Source: Methylobacterium sp. Leaf118
Lineage (GTDB): Bacteria > Pseudomonadota > Alphaproteobacteria > Rhizobiales > Beijerinckiaceae
Reading direction: 5' to 3'
Length of the DNA stretch: 64,000 nucleotides
Assembly (NCBI RefSeq): GCF_920984675.1
Contig: NZ_CAKLBV010000004.1
Coordinates: 62,001 to 126,000 of the forward strand
Both the position numbers and the translations under genes were made by a program. Under the pieces are notes generated by a model. The model was not told where the DNA came from. It saw nothing but the letters and a program-made list of their open reading frames with translations, and searched no databases. Positions 1-7,967 of the stretch are shown here, piece after piece (within the stretch, counting starts at the first letter, position 1; each line of letters starts with the position of its first letter).

Positions 1-2
1 AC

Positions 3-422
3 GGCTATGCCGAGGCGCATGGCGTGGCGACGGAGACGATCGCCGCGGGGCTTGCCATGATGCGCCGGGCGAGCCTGATGATCCGCCGGCTCGAGGCCTT
101 TTTCGGGGAGCACGGCTTGTCGCAGCTGCGCTTCCTGGTCCTGATCGTCATCGACCGGGAGCCCGAGCGTAACCGCCTCACCGTCGGCGAGATCACGGAC
201 CGTCTGGATGTCGCCGGCCCCGTGGTCGCCCGCACGCTGCGCGCGCTGCTCGACGAAGGGCTGATCACTCAGGCCAAGGATGACCGAGACGCCCGGATCA
301 AGCATGTCGGCCTGACCCTCGCGGGGAAGGCGAAGCTCGTCGGGCTGCTCCCCGGCTATATGAGCCTCATCGCCGAGGAGATGGCGCGGTGTCCGGACCC
401 GGCCGGTCCGTCCGGCCGATGA
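3..422 (+). CDS. MarR-like winged-helix transcriptional regulator, 5' end cut by window
   Basis: The frame is open from the first bases of the window, so the true start probably lies upstream; a GTG at 24 is the first start codon inside it. The readable part of about 139 residues has a helical dimer segment and then a winged helix-turn-helix. The recognition helix region reads LTVGEITDRLDVAGPVVART, followed by a wing with DDRDARIKHVGLT, the D-x-R-D/K pattern typical of MarR regulators. MarR proteins are small dimeric repressors that release DNA on binding phenolic or other ligands. The target operator and ligand cannot be told from this window. It ends 17 bp before a convergent S49 peptidase gene. 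Confidence 0.75.
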   Translation, partial: GYAEAHGVATETIAAGLAMMRRASLMIRRLEAFFGEHGLSQLRFLVLIVIDREPERNRLTVGEITDRLDVAGPVVARTLRALLDEGLITQAKDDRDARIKHVGLTLAGKAKLVGLLPGYMSLIAEEMARCPDPAGPSGR

Positions 423-438
423 TCCCGTCCGCTCCGCC

Positions 439-1299
439 CTACAGCCCGATCCGCGCCCAGGCCGCCCGCGCCTCGGCCGCCGCCCAGGTGGCGTCCGGGA
501 GGTCGGCCAGGGTCTGGCCCGGCACGGAGCGCCGCAGCAGGCGCGCCACGAGGGAGCCGCGGGTCTCCGGCACGAGCCGCAGCTCGACCGTCTCGCCGTA
601 ACGCGCCCGGAGGGTGCCGCGCAGATCGCCCACGGCGTCGACGAGACCCAGCGGCAGCGCCTGGCGCCCGGTCCAGATCGCGCCGGTGAAGAGATTGCGT
701 CCGGTCTCGAGACCCGGCCGGCGCGCGCGCACCAGGGTGGTGAAGAGGTCCTGTACGTCGGCCTGGATGTCCTTGAGGCGGGCGACGTCGTCCGGATTCT
801 CCGGGCGGAAGGGATCGAGCATCGCCTTCGCCTCGCCCTGCGTGTGCACCCGGCGCTCGATGCCGATCCGCTCGATCAGCCGGTCGAAGCCGAAGCCCGC
901 GGAAACGACGCCGATCGAGCCGACGATGGAGGCCGGGTCGGCGACGATCTCGTCGGCCGCGCAGGCGATCATGTAGCCGCCCGAGGCCGCCGCATCCTCC
1001 ACGAAGGCGAAGACCTTGACGCCCTTCTCCTCGGCCAGCGCCCGGATCCGCCGATAGATCAGGTGCGACTGCACCGGCGATCCGCCCGGCGAATTGACGA
1101 TCAGCGCCACCGCCGCGAGATCCGGCATGGCGAAGGCCCGTTCCAGGCTCGGCGCCACGGAGCCGATCGAGAGACCTGGGCGGATCGGCGAAACCGCGCC
1201 GATCACGCCGCTGAGCCGCACCACCGCCACGAGGGGGGCCCGCTCGCGGAACCGACGGGGGAGAACGGCGCGGATCCAGTTGGGCAGGCGAAACGGCAT
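439..1299 (-). CDS. S49 family serine peptidase (SppA/SohB-like)
   Basis: The 286-residue protein is a single-unit S49 peptidase, the size of the short SppA/SohB forms. The expected nucleophile is Ser106 in AASGGYMIA and the general base is Lys159 in GEAKAMLDPF. The family motif VNSPGGSP lies near residue 68 and the GSIGVV strand near 128. Family members cut signal peptides or other membrane-embedded fragments using a Ser/Lys dyad. I see no clear membrane helix at the N-terminus, only a basic stretch, so it may sit on the inner face of the membrane. The start is the ATG at 1299. The neighbouring genes suggest no shared pathway. Confidence 0.88.
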   Translation of the reverse strand: MPFRLPNWIRAVLPRRFRERAPLVAVVRLSGVIGAVSPIRPGLSIGSVAPSLERAFAMPDLAAVALIVNSPGGSPVQSHLIYRRIRALAEEKGVKVFAFVEDAAASGGYMIACAADEIVADPASIVGSIGVVSAGFGFDRLIERIGIERRVHTQGEAKAMLDPFRPENPDDVARLKDIQADVQDLFTTLVRARRPGLETGRNLFTGAIWTGRQALPLGLVDAVGDLRGTLRARYGETVELRLVPETRGSLVARLLRRSVPGQTLADLPDATWAAAEARAAWARIGL

Positions 1300-1615
1300 G
1301 GCGGTTCCCGGCGATGGCCCGGCCCGGTGACCGGACGCGGTGGGGGTTTTCGCTTAGCAGGCCGCCCGACCCCGATCCACGCGCCCGCTCATCCGAACCG
1401 AATCTGTTCACAAAGCCGAAAGTGGAGAACCAAGCCCAGCCGGGCGACGTTCCATTGCGCCGTGTCGCGGGTCCGAGAGCCCGGCATGGCCGGACCGCGC
1501 TCCGTCCGCGCGGCTCCGCACCTGAACGTGCCTCGCGAAACACCGGTCGGACGCAGCGATGACCGGCGGGCGCTTCGTCGGAGGCGACGGACGGAACGGA
1601 AGGAATCGTTTCGCG
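1300..1615. other. Intergenic region between the S49 peptidase and the Tyr/Arg/Trp-rich gene
   Basis: This 316-base divergent spacer must hold the promoters for both flanking genes. It has no convincing ORF and no RNA gene that I recognise. The stretch around 1395-1430 is somewhat richer in A/T than its surroundings and is the likeliest promoter area. A purine-rich ribosome binding site (GGAAGG, 1597-1602) serves the gene at 1616. Confidence 0.4.
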
Positions 1616-1951
1616 ATGCGTGTCCTACGTTTGTTCATCCTGGCGCTGGCGATGATCGGCGGCCTCGCCGGCCTGAATGCCACCGCTCGAGCCGCCCCGC
1701 TGCCGGTGGCACCGATGGCGGGCCAGACCGCCGAGGCGCCGCTCGTCGCCAAGGCGTACTGGTATGGCTACCGCCGCCATTACTGGCGCCCGCGCTACTA
1801 CCACCGCCCGGTCTATTACCGTCGCCCCTACTGGCGCCCGCGTTACATCTATCGCCGCCCGTACTGGCGGCCCCGGCCCTACTACGGCCGCCATTACTGG
1901 CGTCCGCGCCCTTATTGGCACCGTCGCCATTACTATCGCCGCTTCTACTGA
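1616..1951 (+). CDS. Small exported Tyr/Arg/Trp-rich repeat protein, function unknown
   Basis: The 111-residue product starts with a signal peptide (RVLRLFILALAMIGGLAGL, then a small-residue cleavage region ending ARA). After a linker, the mature C-terminal half consists almost only of Tyr, Arg, Trp, Pro and His. It holds four copies of YWRPR (in HYWRPRYY, PYWRPRYI, PYWRPRPYY and HYWRPRPYW) and ends in HYYRRFY. ATG 1616 is chosen because GGAAGG precedes it and the signal peptide begins there. An in-frame ATG at 1559 would add 19 residues before the signal. Small secreted proteins of this composition are common in Rhizobiales but have no assigned function. The cationic aromatic composition suggests binding to polysaccharide, membrane or nucleic acid, which is inference only. 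Confidence 0.75.
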   Translation: MRVLRLFILALAMIGGLAGLNATARAAPLPVAPMAGQTAEAPLVAKAYWYGYRRHYWRPRYYHRPVYYRRPYWRPRYIYRRPYWRPRPYYGRHYWRPRPYWHRRHYYRRFY

Positions 1952-1970
1952 CGCCGTAGCAAGGAGGGGA

Positions 1971-1992
1971 GGGGCGCCTCAACGGGTGCCCC
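1971..1992. terminator. Hairpin between convergent genes, possible shared terminator
   Basis: GGGGCGCC (1971-1978) pairs with GGTGCCCC (1985-1992) around a 6-base loop, with one G-T pair. It sits in the 44-base gap between the Tyr/Arg/Trp-rich gene and the convergent methyltransferase gene. There is only a short pyrimidine tail, so efficiency is uncertain. Confidence 0.4.
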
Positions 1993-1995
1993 TTC

Positions 1996-2748
1996 TCACG
2001 ACGGACCCCCGCCGCGATGCAGGGCCTCCGCCTCCGGCGTGAAGCGCCCCGAGCCGTCCTGAAGCACGAGGGGCGGCAGCAGACGGAACGGGGCACGGCT
2101 CCCCTTCACCGCGGTGATCAGGACCCGAATCGCCGGACGCTCGGCGCGCGCATGGACCGGGCGCACGGCACAATCACCGAAACGCCCGCGCAGGGCGGCG
2201 AGGCAGGCCGGCAGGGCCTCGGCCCGATGGATCAGGCCGAGGCGCCCGCCGGGACGGGCGAGATCGGCGCAGGCGCGCAGCCAGAGATCGAGCCCCCCGG
2301 TTTCGAAAGCGTGCGCGGCGGCCTTGCTGGGATTCGGCGAGGGACGGTGCCCGCCCCCCTCGAAGAAGGGCGGGTTCGTGAGCACGAGATCGGCCTGATC
2401 GGCGGCGAGCCCGGCCGCGCGGCGCTCCGCCCCGGCGGCGAGCAGGTCGGCCTCGACGATGCCGACACGTCGCTCGAAGCCGTTGGCGGCGGCGTTCTCT
2501 CGGGCGAGCGCGGCCATGATGGGATCGCGCTCCACCAGCACCACCCGGCAGGCGGGATGGAGATGCGCCACGGCGAGACCGACCGCGCCGGTCGCCGCGC
2601 CCAGATCGTAGACCATTGCCCCCGGGTCCGGCGTCAGGACCCGGGCGAGCAGCACCGCGTCGGTGCCGGCGCGGTGGGCGCCGCGAGGCGGCTGACGCAG
2701 ATGCAGAGCGCCCCCGAGGAACCCGTCGGCGGCGATCCCCTCCGTCAT
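1996..2748 (-). CDS. tRNA1(Val) adenine-37 N6-methyltransferase-like (TrmN6/YfiC family)
   Basis: This 250-residue class I SAM-dependent methyltransferase belongs to the group that methylates exocyclic amines. It has motif I at about residues 47-54 (VYDLGAATGAVGL), an acidic ribose-binding residue in LVERD near 73, and the catalytic NPPF (LVLTNPPFFEGG, about 121-132). The small size, an N-terminus rich in aromatic and glycine residues (DGFLGGALHLRQP), and NPPF are characteristic of YfiC/TrmN6. That enzyme forms m6A37 in tRNA-Val in E. coli. Its start overlaps the stop of the DUF2007 gene by 4 bases, so the two are probably translated together. The exact substrate is inferred from the family. 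Confidence 0.8.
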   Translation of the reverse strand: MTEGIAADGFLGGALHLRQPPRGAHRAGTDAVLLARVLTPDPGAMVYDLGAATGAVGLAVAHLHPACRVVLVERDPIMAALARENAAANGFERRVGIVEADLLAAGAERRAAGLAADQADLVLTNPPFFEGGGHRPSPNPSKAAAHAFETGGLDLWLRACADLARPGGRLGLIHRAEALPACLAALRGRFGDCAVRPVHARAERPAIRVLITAVKGSRAPFRLLPPLVLQDGSGRFTPEAEALHRGGGPS

Positions 2749-2978
2749 CCCCGCGCGGAATCGCGGAGTTCGGCGGCGAGCCCGGCATCGGTGAGGATGC
2801 GGCGGGCCTGGTTCGCGTGATCGTCGGGCACGAGGAGACGGCGGGGAAAGGCCCCGATCGAGCCTTCCATCAGGCTCATATGCTCGTCGGCGACCATTAG
2901 AGGGATCTGGGCCCCCTCCAGGAGCGAGCGCACAAAGCCGATCAAGACGATGTCGTTGCTGCGGATCAGTTCGGTCAC
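2745..2978 (-). CDS. DUF2007 family small protein
   Basis: The 77-residue protein opens with MTELIRSNDIVLIGFVRSLL and has a compact alpha/beta fold with a conserved middle (LMVADEHMS) and the ending LVPDDHANQARRIL. This matches the DUF2007 'putative signal transducing protein' family. It is the upstream member of a two-gene unit with the TrmN6-like methyltransferase (ATGA overlap), an arrangement I recall as common in Alphaproteobacteria. The function of the family is not established. Confidence 0.82.
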   Translation of the reverse strand: MTELIRSNDIVLIGFVRSLLEGAQIPLMVADEHMSLMEGSIGAFPRRLLVPDDHANQARRILTDAGLAAELRDSARG

Positions 2979-3035
2979 GGCGCCCTTCCCGGTCGCGAGG
3001 CAGCGTCCGGCTTCCCTAAACGATCCGCAAGATCA

Positions 3036-3119
3036 TTCGCAAGGAAAGGGGAGGGCCAAGAAAAGCGCAGGGCAAGAAAAGCGTAAGCCAACAGATGCGG
3101 AAGGCCAAGAGATGCGGAA
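3036..3119. repeat. Five imperfect tandem units of about 17 bases
   Basis: Five head-to-tail units occupy 3036-3052, 3053-3069, 3070-3086, 3087-3102 and 3103-3119. The last four share the pattern (G)GCCAAGARAWGCGSAA; the first is more diverged. Two adjacent units share AAGAAAAGCG (3058 and 3074) and two share AGATGCGGAA (3093 and 3110). The array lies in the 322-base spacer between the divergent DUF2007 and polyprenyl synthase genes. Nothing else in the spacer looks like a gene. Confidence 0.7.
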
Positions 3120-3300
3120 GGCCCGAGAACCCGGCAGGTCGGGACGGAGCCGGCAGCGATTCCCATGGGGCAGAGCCCCCGAGGCCGACCCCCATGCGGC
3201 GCGGGCGCGTGTTGCGGTGCGGGCTGCCCCGTGCGACACGGGGCGCCTTAGGGTGAGAGTGGCCGGCGCCGCGCTGGCTCGCGTTCCGGAGGCATCGCGC

Positions 3301-4338
3301 TTGGGCGTCGTCGTTCCGTTCGAAGAAGGCCGCACCGATCCGGAGGCGAGCCTCGACGACCTCGTCGGCCTCGTCGCAGGCGGCATGGAGCGGGTGAACG
3401 CCACTATCCTGTCGCGCACCGGCTCCGACGTGGCGATGATCCCGGAGGTCGCCAACCACCTGATCGCCTCCGGCGGCAAGCGTCTGCGCCCGATCCTGAC
3501 GCTCGCCTGCGCCGACCTGGCCGGCTACGGCCTCGGACAGGAAGGTGCCGCCGACGGCGCCGTGAAGCTCGCCGCCGCGGTCGAGTTCATGCACACGGCG
3601 ACCCTCCTGCACGACGACGTGGTGGACGAGAGCGATATGCGCCGCGGGCGCGTCGCCGCCCGCATCAAGTGGGGCAACGAGGCGAGCGTGCTCGTCGGCG
3701 ATTTCCTGCTCGGACAGGCCTTCCGGATGATGGTCGAAGTCGGGTCGCTCCGCGCCCTCGACATCCTGTCCTGCGCGGCCACCGTGATCGCCGAGGGCGA
3801 GGTGATGCAGCTCACCGCCGCCAAGAACACCGAGACCTCGGAAGACGAGTATCTCGCGGTGATCCGCGGCAAGACGGCGGAGCTGTTCGCGGCGGCCTGC
3901 GAGGTCGGCCCGGTGCTCGCCGAGCGGCCCCGGCCGGAGCAGGCGGCGTGCCGCTCCTACGGGATGAATCTCGGCATCGCCTTCCAGCTCATCGACGACG
4001 TGCTCGATTACGGCGGCACCAGCGCGGCGCTCGGCAAGAATGTCGGCGACGATTTCCGCGAGGGCAAGATCACCCTGCCGATCGTGCTGGCCTTCCGCCG
4101 CGGCACGGACGAGGAGCGGGCCTTCTGGCGCCGCACGCTCGAGCGCGAGGACCTCGACGAGGGCGACCTCGAACAGGCGCTGGCGATCCTGCGCCGGCAC
4201 CGCGCCCTGGACGACACGATCGAGCGCGCCCGCCATTACGGCGCGATGGCCCGCGACGCCTTGGCCCTGTTCCCGAACGGGCCGATGAAGTCGGCCCTGC
4301 TCCAGGCGGTCGACTTCTGCATCGCCCGGGCCCACTGA
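3301..4338 (+). CDS. Long-chain polyprenyl diphosphate synthase (octaprenyl/decaprenyl type)
   Basis: The 345-residue trans-prenyltransferase condenses isopentenyl diphosphate units onto an allylic primer. In this group it makes the side chain of ubiquinone. The first Asp-rich motif is DDVVD (about 105-109, in LLHDDVVDESDMRRG) and the second is DDVLD (about 232-236, in FQLIDDVLDYGG). The GGKRLRP motif that binds diphosphate is at 58-64. Small residues upstream of the first Asp-rich motif (MHTATLLHDD) favour a long product. TTG 3301 is chosen as start because GGAGG sits at 3288-3292, 8 bases upstream, and because the resulting length is normal for the family. The frame stays open upstream to 2950, but that part runs through repeats and looks non-coding. 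Chain length cannot be read with certainty. Confidence 0.9.
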   Translation: MGVVVPFEEGRTDPEASLDDLVGLVAGGMERVNATILSRTGSDVAMIPEVANHLIASGGKRLRPILTLACADLAGYGLGQEGAADGAVKLAAAVEFMHTATLLHDDVVDESDMRRGRVAARIKWGNEASVLVGDFLLGQAFRMMVEVGSLRALDILSCAATVIAEGEVMQLTAAKNTETSEDEYLAVIRGKTAELFAAACEVGPVLAERPRPEQAACRSYGMNLGIAFQLIDDVLDYGGTSAALGKNVGDDFREGKITLPIVLAFRRGTDEERAFWRRTLEREDLDEGDLEQALAILRRHRALDDTIERARHYGAMARDALALFPNGPMKSALLQAVDFCIARAH

Positions 4339-4366
4339 GGCCGCGCGGCGACCGGAGCCCGCGGCG

Positions 4367-5296
4367 GTGACCGGTCCGGTCGTCCTGGCCCTCCTGCCGA
4401 TCGTCCTGCTGATCGCGCTGGGCGCGGTACTGCGCCGCCGCCGGTTCCTCGCCGAGGCCTTCTGGCCCCAGGCCGAGCGCCTCGCCTATTTCGTCCTGCT
4501 GCCGTGCCTGTTCTTCCACGGGCTGGCGACCGCCCGGCTCGAGGCGCTGCCCGTCGCCGACCTCGCTTCGACGCTGATCCTCGCGACGGTGGCGATCGCG
4601 GCCCTGGTCGTCGCCCTGCGCCCGCGGATGCGGCTCGACGGGCCCGCCTTCACCTCGGTGTTTCAGGGCAGCGTGCGCTTCAACAACTATGTCGGCGTGA
4701 CCCTGGCGGCGGGGCTCTATGGCGCGAGCGGCATCGCGCTGGCCGCCGTCTGCAACGCCGCCATCGTGCCGACCGTCAACATCCTGTGCGTGGCGGTGTT
4801 CGCCCGGCATGGGTCGGCCCAACTCACCGGACGCGGCATCGCCCGGCAGCTCGCCACCAACCCGCTCCTCATCTCTTCTCTGGCCGGGATCGCCTCTCGG
4901 ATGCTGGGGCTCGGCCTGCCGCCGGGGTTCGAGCCGGCATTACGGACGCTGGGGGCCGCCGCGCTGCCGCTCGGCCTCCTCTGCATCGGCGCGGCCCTCG
5001 AGTTCGGCGCGGCGCGGGCGTGGCTGCGCCCGATCGCGACGGCCTCCGTGGTGAAGTTCCTGCTGATGCCGCTGGCCACGCTCCTCGTCGCCTTGCCGAT
5101 GGGGCTGACGGGACAGGCCCTGACGGTGGCCCTCGTCTTCCAGGTCCTGCCGACGGCCTCGACGGCCTATATCCTGGCGCGCCAGCTCGGCGGCGACGCG
5201 CCCCTGATGGCCGGCATCATCGCGGCCCAGACCGTCCTGGCGCTGGCGGCGATCCCCCTGGTGCTCGCCGGGCTCTCCACCGTCGTGACGCTCTGA
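4367..5296 (+). CDS. AEC-family permease (auxin efflux carrier type)
   Basis: The 309-residue integral membrane protein has about ten hydrophobic segments in two halves, the normal form of AEC permeases. The family's central feature is visible as FNNYVGVTLAAGLYG near 105-120, a broken helix rich in small residues. The GTG start at 4367 follows the polyprenyl synthase stop by 28 bases, and no better start is present. AEC members export small organic anions such as malate, or have other substrates; the substrate here is unknown. It converges with flgH. Confidence 0.85.
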   Translation: MTGPVVLALLPIVLLIALGAVLRRRRFLAEAFWPQAERLAYFVLLPCLFFHGLATARLEALPVADLASTLILATVAIAALVVALRPRMRLDGPAFTSVFQGSVRFNNYVGVTLAAGLYGASGIALAAVCNAAIVPTVNILCVAVFARHGSAQLTGRGIARQLATNPLLISSLAGIASRMLGLGLPPGFEPALRTLGAAALPLGLLCIGAALEFGAARAWLRPIATASVVKFLLMPLATLLVALPMGLTGQALTVALVFQVLPTASTAYILARQLGGDAPLMAGIIAAQTVLALAAIPLVLAGLSTVVTL

Positions 5297-5315
5297 GACG
5301 CCGCCGCGCCGATCG

Positions 5316-6062
5316 TCAGAACGGCAGCAGGATGTCGACGATCTGCTGGCCGTAGCGGGGCTGCTGCACGTCGGTGATCTGGCCGCGCCCGCCATAGGCG
5401 ATGCGGGCCTGGGCGATCTTGGACGATTCGATCGTGTTGTCGGATTCGATGTCCTCCGGCCGCACCACGCCGGCGACGATCAGCTCGCGCACCTCGAAGT
5501 TGATGCGGATCTCCTGCTTGCCCTCGACCACGAGATTGCCGTTGGGCAGGACCTGGGTGACCACCGCGGCGACGTTGGTCGTCACCGTCTCGGCGCGCTG
5601 GACCGAGCCGGCGCCGGCGCTCGACGAGGTCGAGGAGCCGGTCACGAGCTTGTCCGGGGTGATGCCGGCGGCGGCGACCGCCGCGCTGTTCTCCAGGCCG
5701 AAAGCGTTCGGCAGCCCGAGGCCTTCGGCGTTCGAGCGCGAGCGCTTCGTCTCGTTGTTGAGGTTGGCCCGATCGGTGACGTTGACCTTCACGGTCAGGA
5801 GGTCGCCGATCCGGGCGGCGCGCTGGTCCTTGAAGAAGGCGCGCGAGCCCGTGCGCCACAGGGAGTTCGGCGCGTAGGAGACGGGCTGGATGTCGGGCAT
5901 CGCCATCCGCACCGGCTTGTAGCCCGGCTGGCTGGTCGGATCCTCGATCGCCGAGAGCGCGGGCGTCGCGCCGACCTGCGAGAGGCGATCGACGGTGTTG
6001 CAGGCGGCCAGGGGCGCGATCGCGACGGCGGCGAGGGCGAGGCGGTGCAGGCGAGCGGTCAT
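5316..6062 (-). CDS. flgH: Flagellar L-ring protein FlgH
   Basis: The 248-residue lipoprotein forms the outer-membrane L-ring through which the flagellar rod passes. A signal peptide ends in the lipobox LAAC, with Cys21 the predicted lipidated residue. The family core is present: SLWRTGSRAFFKDQRAARIG near 68-86, DLLTVKVNVTDRA, and the C-terminal beta region EIRINFEVRELIVAGVVRPE and GRGQITDVQQP. It is the last gene of the leftward flgF-flgG-flgA-flgH run, 25 bases after flgA, and is probably transcribed from the flgF promoter. Confidence 0.95.
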   Translation of the reverse strand: MTARLHRLALAAVAIAPLAACNTVDRLSQVGATPALSAIEDPTSQPGYKPVRMAMPDIQPVSYAPNSLWRTGSRAFFKDQRAARIGDLLTVKVNVTDRANLNNETKRSRSNAEGLGLPNAFGLENSAAVAAAGITPDKLVTGSSTSSSAGAGSVQRAETVTTNVAAVVTQVLPNGNLVVEGKQEIRINFEVRELIVAGVVRPEDIESDNTIESSKIAQARIAYGGRGQITDVQQPRYGQQIVDILLPF

Positions 6063-6087
6063 CGGGCGGGTCCGCGAGCGACGGGGA

Positions 6088-7152
6088 TCAGTTGAGGGGC
6101 TGCGCCACGTCGGCGCTGGCCTGACGGACGGGCTGGGGGGCGGGGCCGACGGAGACGCGGCCGGGGCCGACGACGACGGCCTGGAGCACCTTCTTGGAGG
6201 CGGTGTTCGTGACCGTGACGCTGGCGCCGAGGCGGCCGCTCTCGTTGGCGGTGCCGCGGATGGCGAGGGACACGCCCGCCGTCTCGAACACGATGGTCAC
6301 GCCGTCGCCGCGGGCGACGAGATCCGGCGGCGCCACGTCGCCGGAGCGCAGGACCGCGCCGGCGCCGACCGGGCGCTGGGCCACCTGGCCCACCACGAGG
6401 GACGGCGTGCCGAGCGCGTCGGCCGCCACGGCCTCGCGGGGGCGGCGCTCGACGGTGAGGTCGGTCGCGGTCACGGCCTCGCCGCGGGACAGGCTGCGGG
6501 TCAGCACCGCGACCTCGCGGGTCTCGATGGCGACGCCCGAGACCCGCAGGGAGGCCTGCCGCTCGCCGAGCACGACGAGGCCGGCGACCCGCCGGGTGCG
6601 AGGATCGTAGGTCACGTCCACCGCCGCGGCCGGGCCGTCGAGGTCGAGGGGGGCGAGCAGCAGGGTCTCGCCGTCGAGGCGGACGGTGTGGGCCTTCGGG
6701 TCGAGCCCGTAGGCGGTCTCCAGCGTCCGCTTCAGGGCCGCCTCGATCTCCGGCGGCCCGACCCGCCGGGCGGCGCGCTGCACGCTCACCTGCACCCGGC
6801 CGCCGGTCTCGATGCCGCCGAGTCCGAGGGCGAAGGCCGCGTCGAGGATACGTCGGGTCTGGATCGTCCCGACGGCGCCGAGGCCGGGCGCGCGGAACAC
6901 CGGCCGGGCGGCGAGTTCGGCGGGCGCCCCCTCGACGAGATCGCCGAGGTTCAGGGTGTCGCCCCGCGCCGTCACGTCGCCGCGCAGGCGCAGGACGCTC
7001 GCGGGCGCCGTCTCGGCCGCCATGAGCGGGGCGGCGAACAGGGCGAGCATGATGAAGGCGACGCAGGTCAGCACCGCCCGGCCGAGGGCCCCGCGCGAGG
7101 GCGGGACCACGGCGAGGCGGACGGGGCGTCGGATCGGCCGAAGGTCGTGCAT
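6088..7152 (-). CDS. flgA: Flagellar basal body P-ring assembly chaperone FlgA
   Basis: FlgA is the periplasmic chaperone for P-ring assembly. The 354-residue product starts with a long signal sequence (about residues 25-46, ending LMAAETA). The C-terminal half carries the SAF-type domain (VLTRSLSRGEAVTATDLTVE, about 225-244) and the conserved close VVVGPGRVSV. ATG 7152 is 11 bases after the flgG stop. The frame remains open far upstream through flgG and flgF territory, but that is an antisense-like artefact of high GC. At 354 residues it is longer than enteric FlgA, as is usual in Alphaproteobacteria with an extended N-terminal domain. Confidence 0.9.
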   Translation of the reverse strand: MHDLRPIRRPVRLAVVPPSRGALGRAVLTCVAFIMLALFAAPLMAAETAPASVLRLRGDVTARGDTLNLGDLVEGAPAELAARPVFRAPGLGAVGTIQTRRILDAAFALGLGGIETGGRVQVSVQRAARRVGPPEIEAALKRTLETAYGLDPKAHTVRLDGETLLLAPLDLDGPAAAVDVTYDPRTRRVAGLVVLGERQASLRVSGVAIETREVAVLTRSLSRGEAVTATDLTVERRPREAVAADALGTPSLVVGQVAQRPVGAGAVLRSGDVAPPDLVARGDGVTIVFETAGVSLAIRGTANESGRLGASVTVTNTASKKVLQAVVVGPGRVSVGPAPQPVRQASADVAQPLN

Positions 7153-7163
7153 CACGCGAGTCC

Positions 7164-7955
7164 TCAGCCCCGGAACATCTGCGAGGTGGTGGAGAGCATC
7201 TGGTCGGCGGCGGTCACGACCTTCGAGTTCATCTCGTAGGCGCGCTGGGCCGCGATCAGCGACGAGATCTCCGTCACCGCGTTGACGTTGGCCTCTTCGA
7301 GGTAGCTCTGCTGCAGGTTGCCGAAGCCCTCCGAGCCCGGCAGGCCGGTGACGGCCGCCCCCGAGGCCGCGGTCTCGACGAACAGGTTGTCGCCGATCGA
7401 TTCGAGGCCGACCTTGTTGACGAAGCGGGCCATCTGGAACTGGCCGAGCGCCTGCGGCGCCGTCTGTCCGGGGATCGTCGCCTGAACTGCGCCGGTCGCC
7501 CCGATCGTCACCGAGGTCGCCGTGTTCGGGACCGTGATGCCGGGATCGAGCAGGTAGCCGTCCCGGGTCACCATCTGACCCTGCGCGTCGAGGTCGAACG
7601 AGCCGTCGCGGGTATAGGCGGTCCGCCCATCGGGCATGCGCACGCGGAAGAAGCCCTCGCCGCGGATGGCGACGTCGTAGTCCTTCTCCGTCATCGTCAT
7701 CGTCCCCTGCGACATGACGCGCGCCGTCGAGACCGTCTTCACGCCCGAGCCGAGGGCCAGGCCGGCGGGCAGCACGGTGTTCTGGTCCGAGGTCGAGGAG
7801 CCGGAGCGGCGCAGGTTCTGGTAGAGCAGATCCTGGAAATGGGCCTGCTGGCGCTTGTAGCCGGTGGTGCGCAGGTTCGCGATGTTGTTCGAGATGACCT
7901 GGACGTTGAGTTCCTGGGCCGCCATGCCGGTGGCGGCGGCGTAGAGGGCGCGCAT
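7164..7955 (-). CDS. flgG: Flagellar distal rod protein FlgG
   Basis: FlgG builds the distal part of the flagellar rod. The 263-residue protein has the N-terminal rod signature (MRALYAAATGMAAQELNVQV, then SNNIANLRTTGYKR). The centre has GEGFFRV and TRDGSFDLDAQG, and the end is the coiled C-terminal domain with YEMNSKVVTAADQM. Length and both terminal helices match the family. The gene is 12 bases from flgF and 11 from flgA in the leftward flagellar operon. Confidence 0.96.
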   Translation of the reverse strand: MRALYAAATGMAAQELNVQVISNNIANLRTTGYKRQQAHFQDLLYQNLRRSGSSTSDQNTVLPAGLALGSGVKTVSTARVMSQGTMTMTEKDYDVAIRGEGFFRVRMPDGRTAYTRDGSFDLDAQGQMVTRDGYLLDPGITVPNTATSVTIGATGAVQATIPGQTAPQALGQFQMARFVNKVGLESIGDNLFVETAASGAAVTGLPGSEGFGNLQQSYLEEANVNAVTEISSLIAAQRAYEMNSKVVTAADQMLSTTSQMFRG

Positions 7956-7967
7956 CGAAGCCTCTCC

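Noticed and set aside
356..1543. 395-codon open frame on the minus strand overlapping the S49 peptidase
   Set aside because: It runs in a different frame over the peptidase gene and gives an Arg/Pro/Gly-rich low-complexity product typical of antisense or shifted frames in 70% GC DNA.
2950..3300. Upstream extension of the polyprenyl synthase frame (117 codons)
   Set aside because: It passes through the tandem repeat array and has no similarity; a good ribosome binding site sits before TTG 3301.
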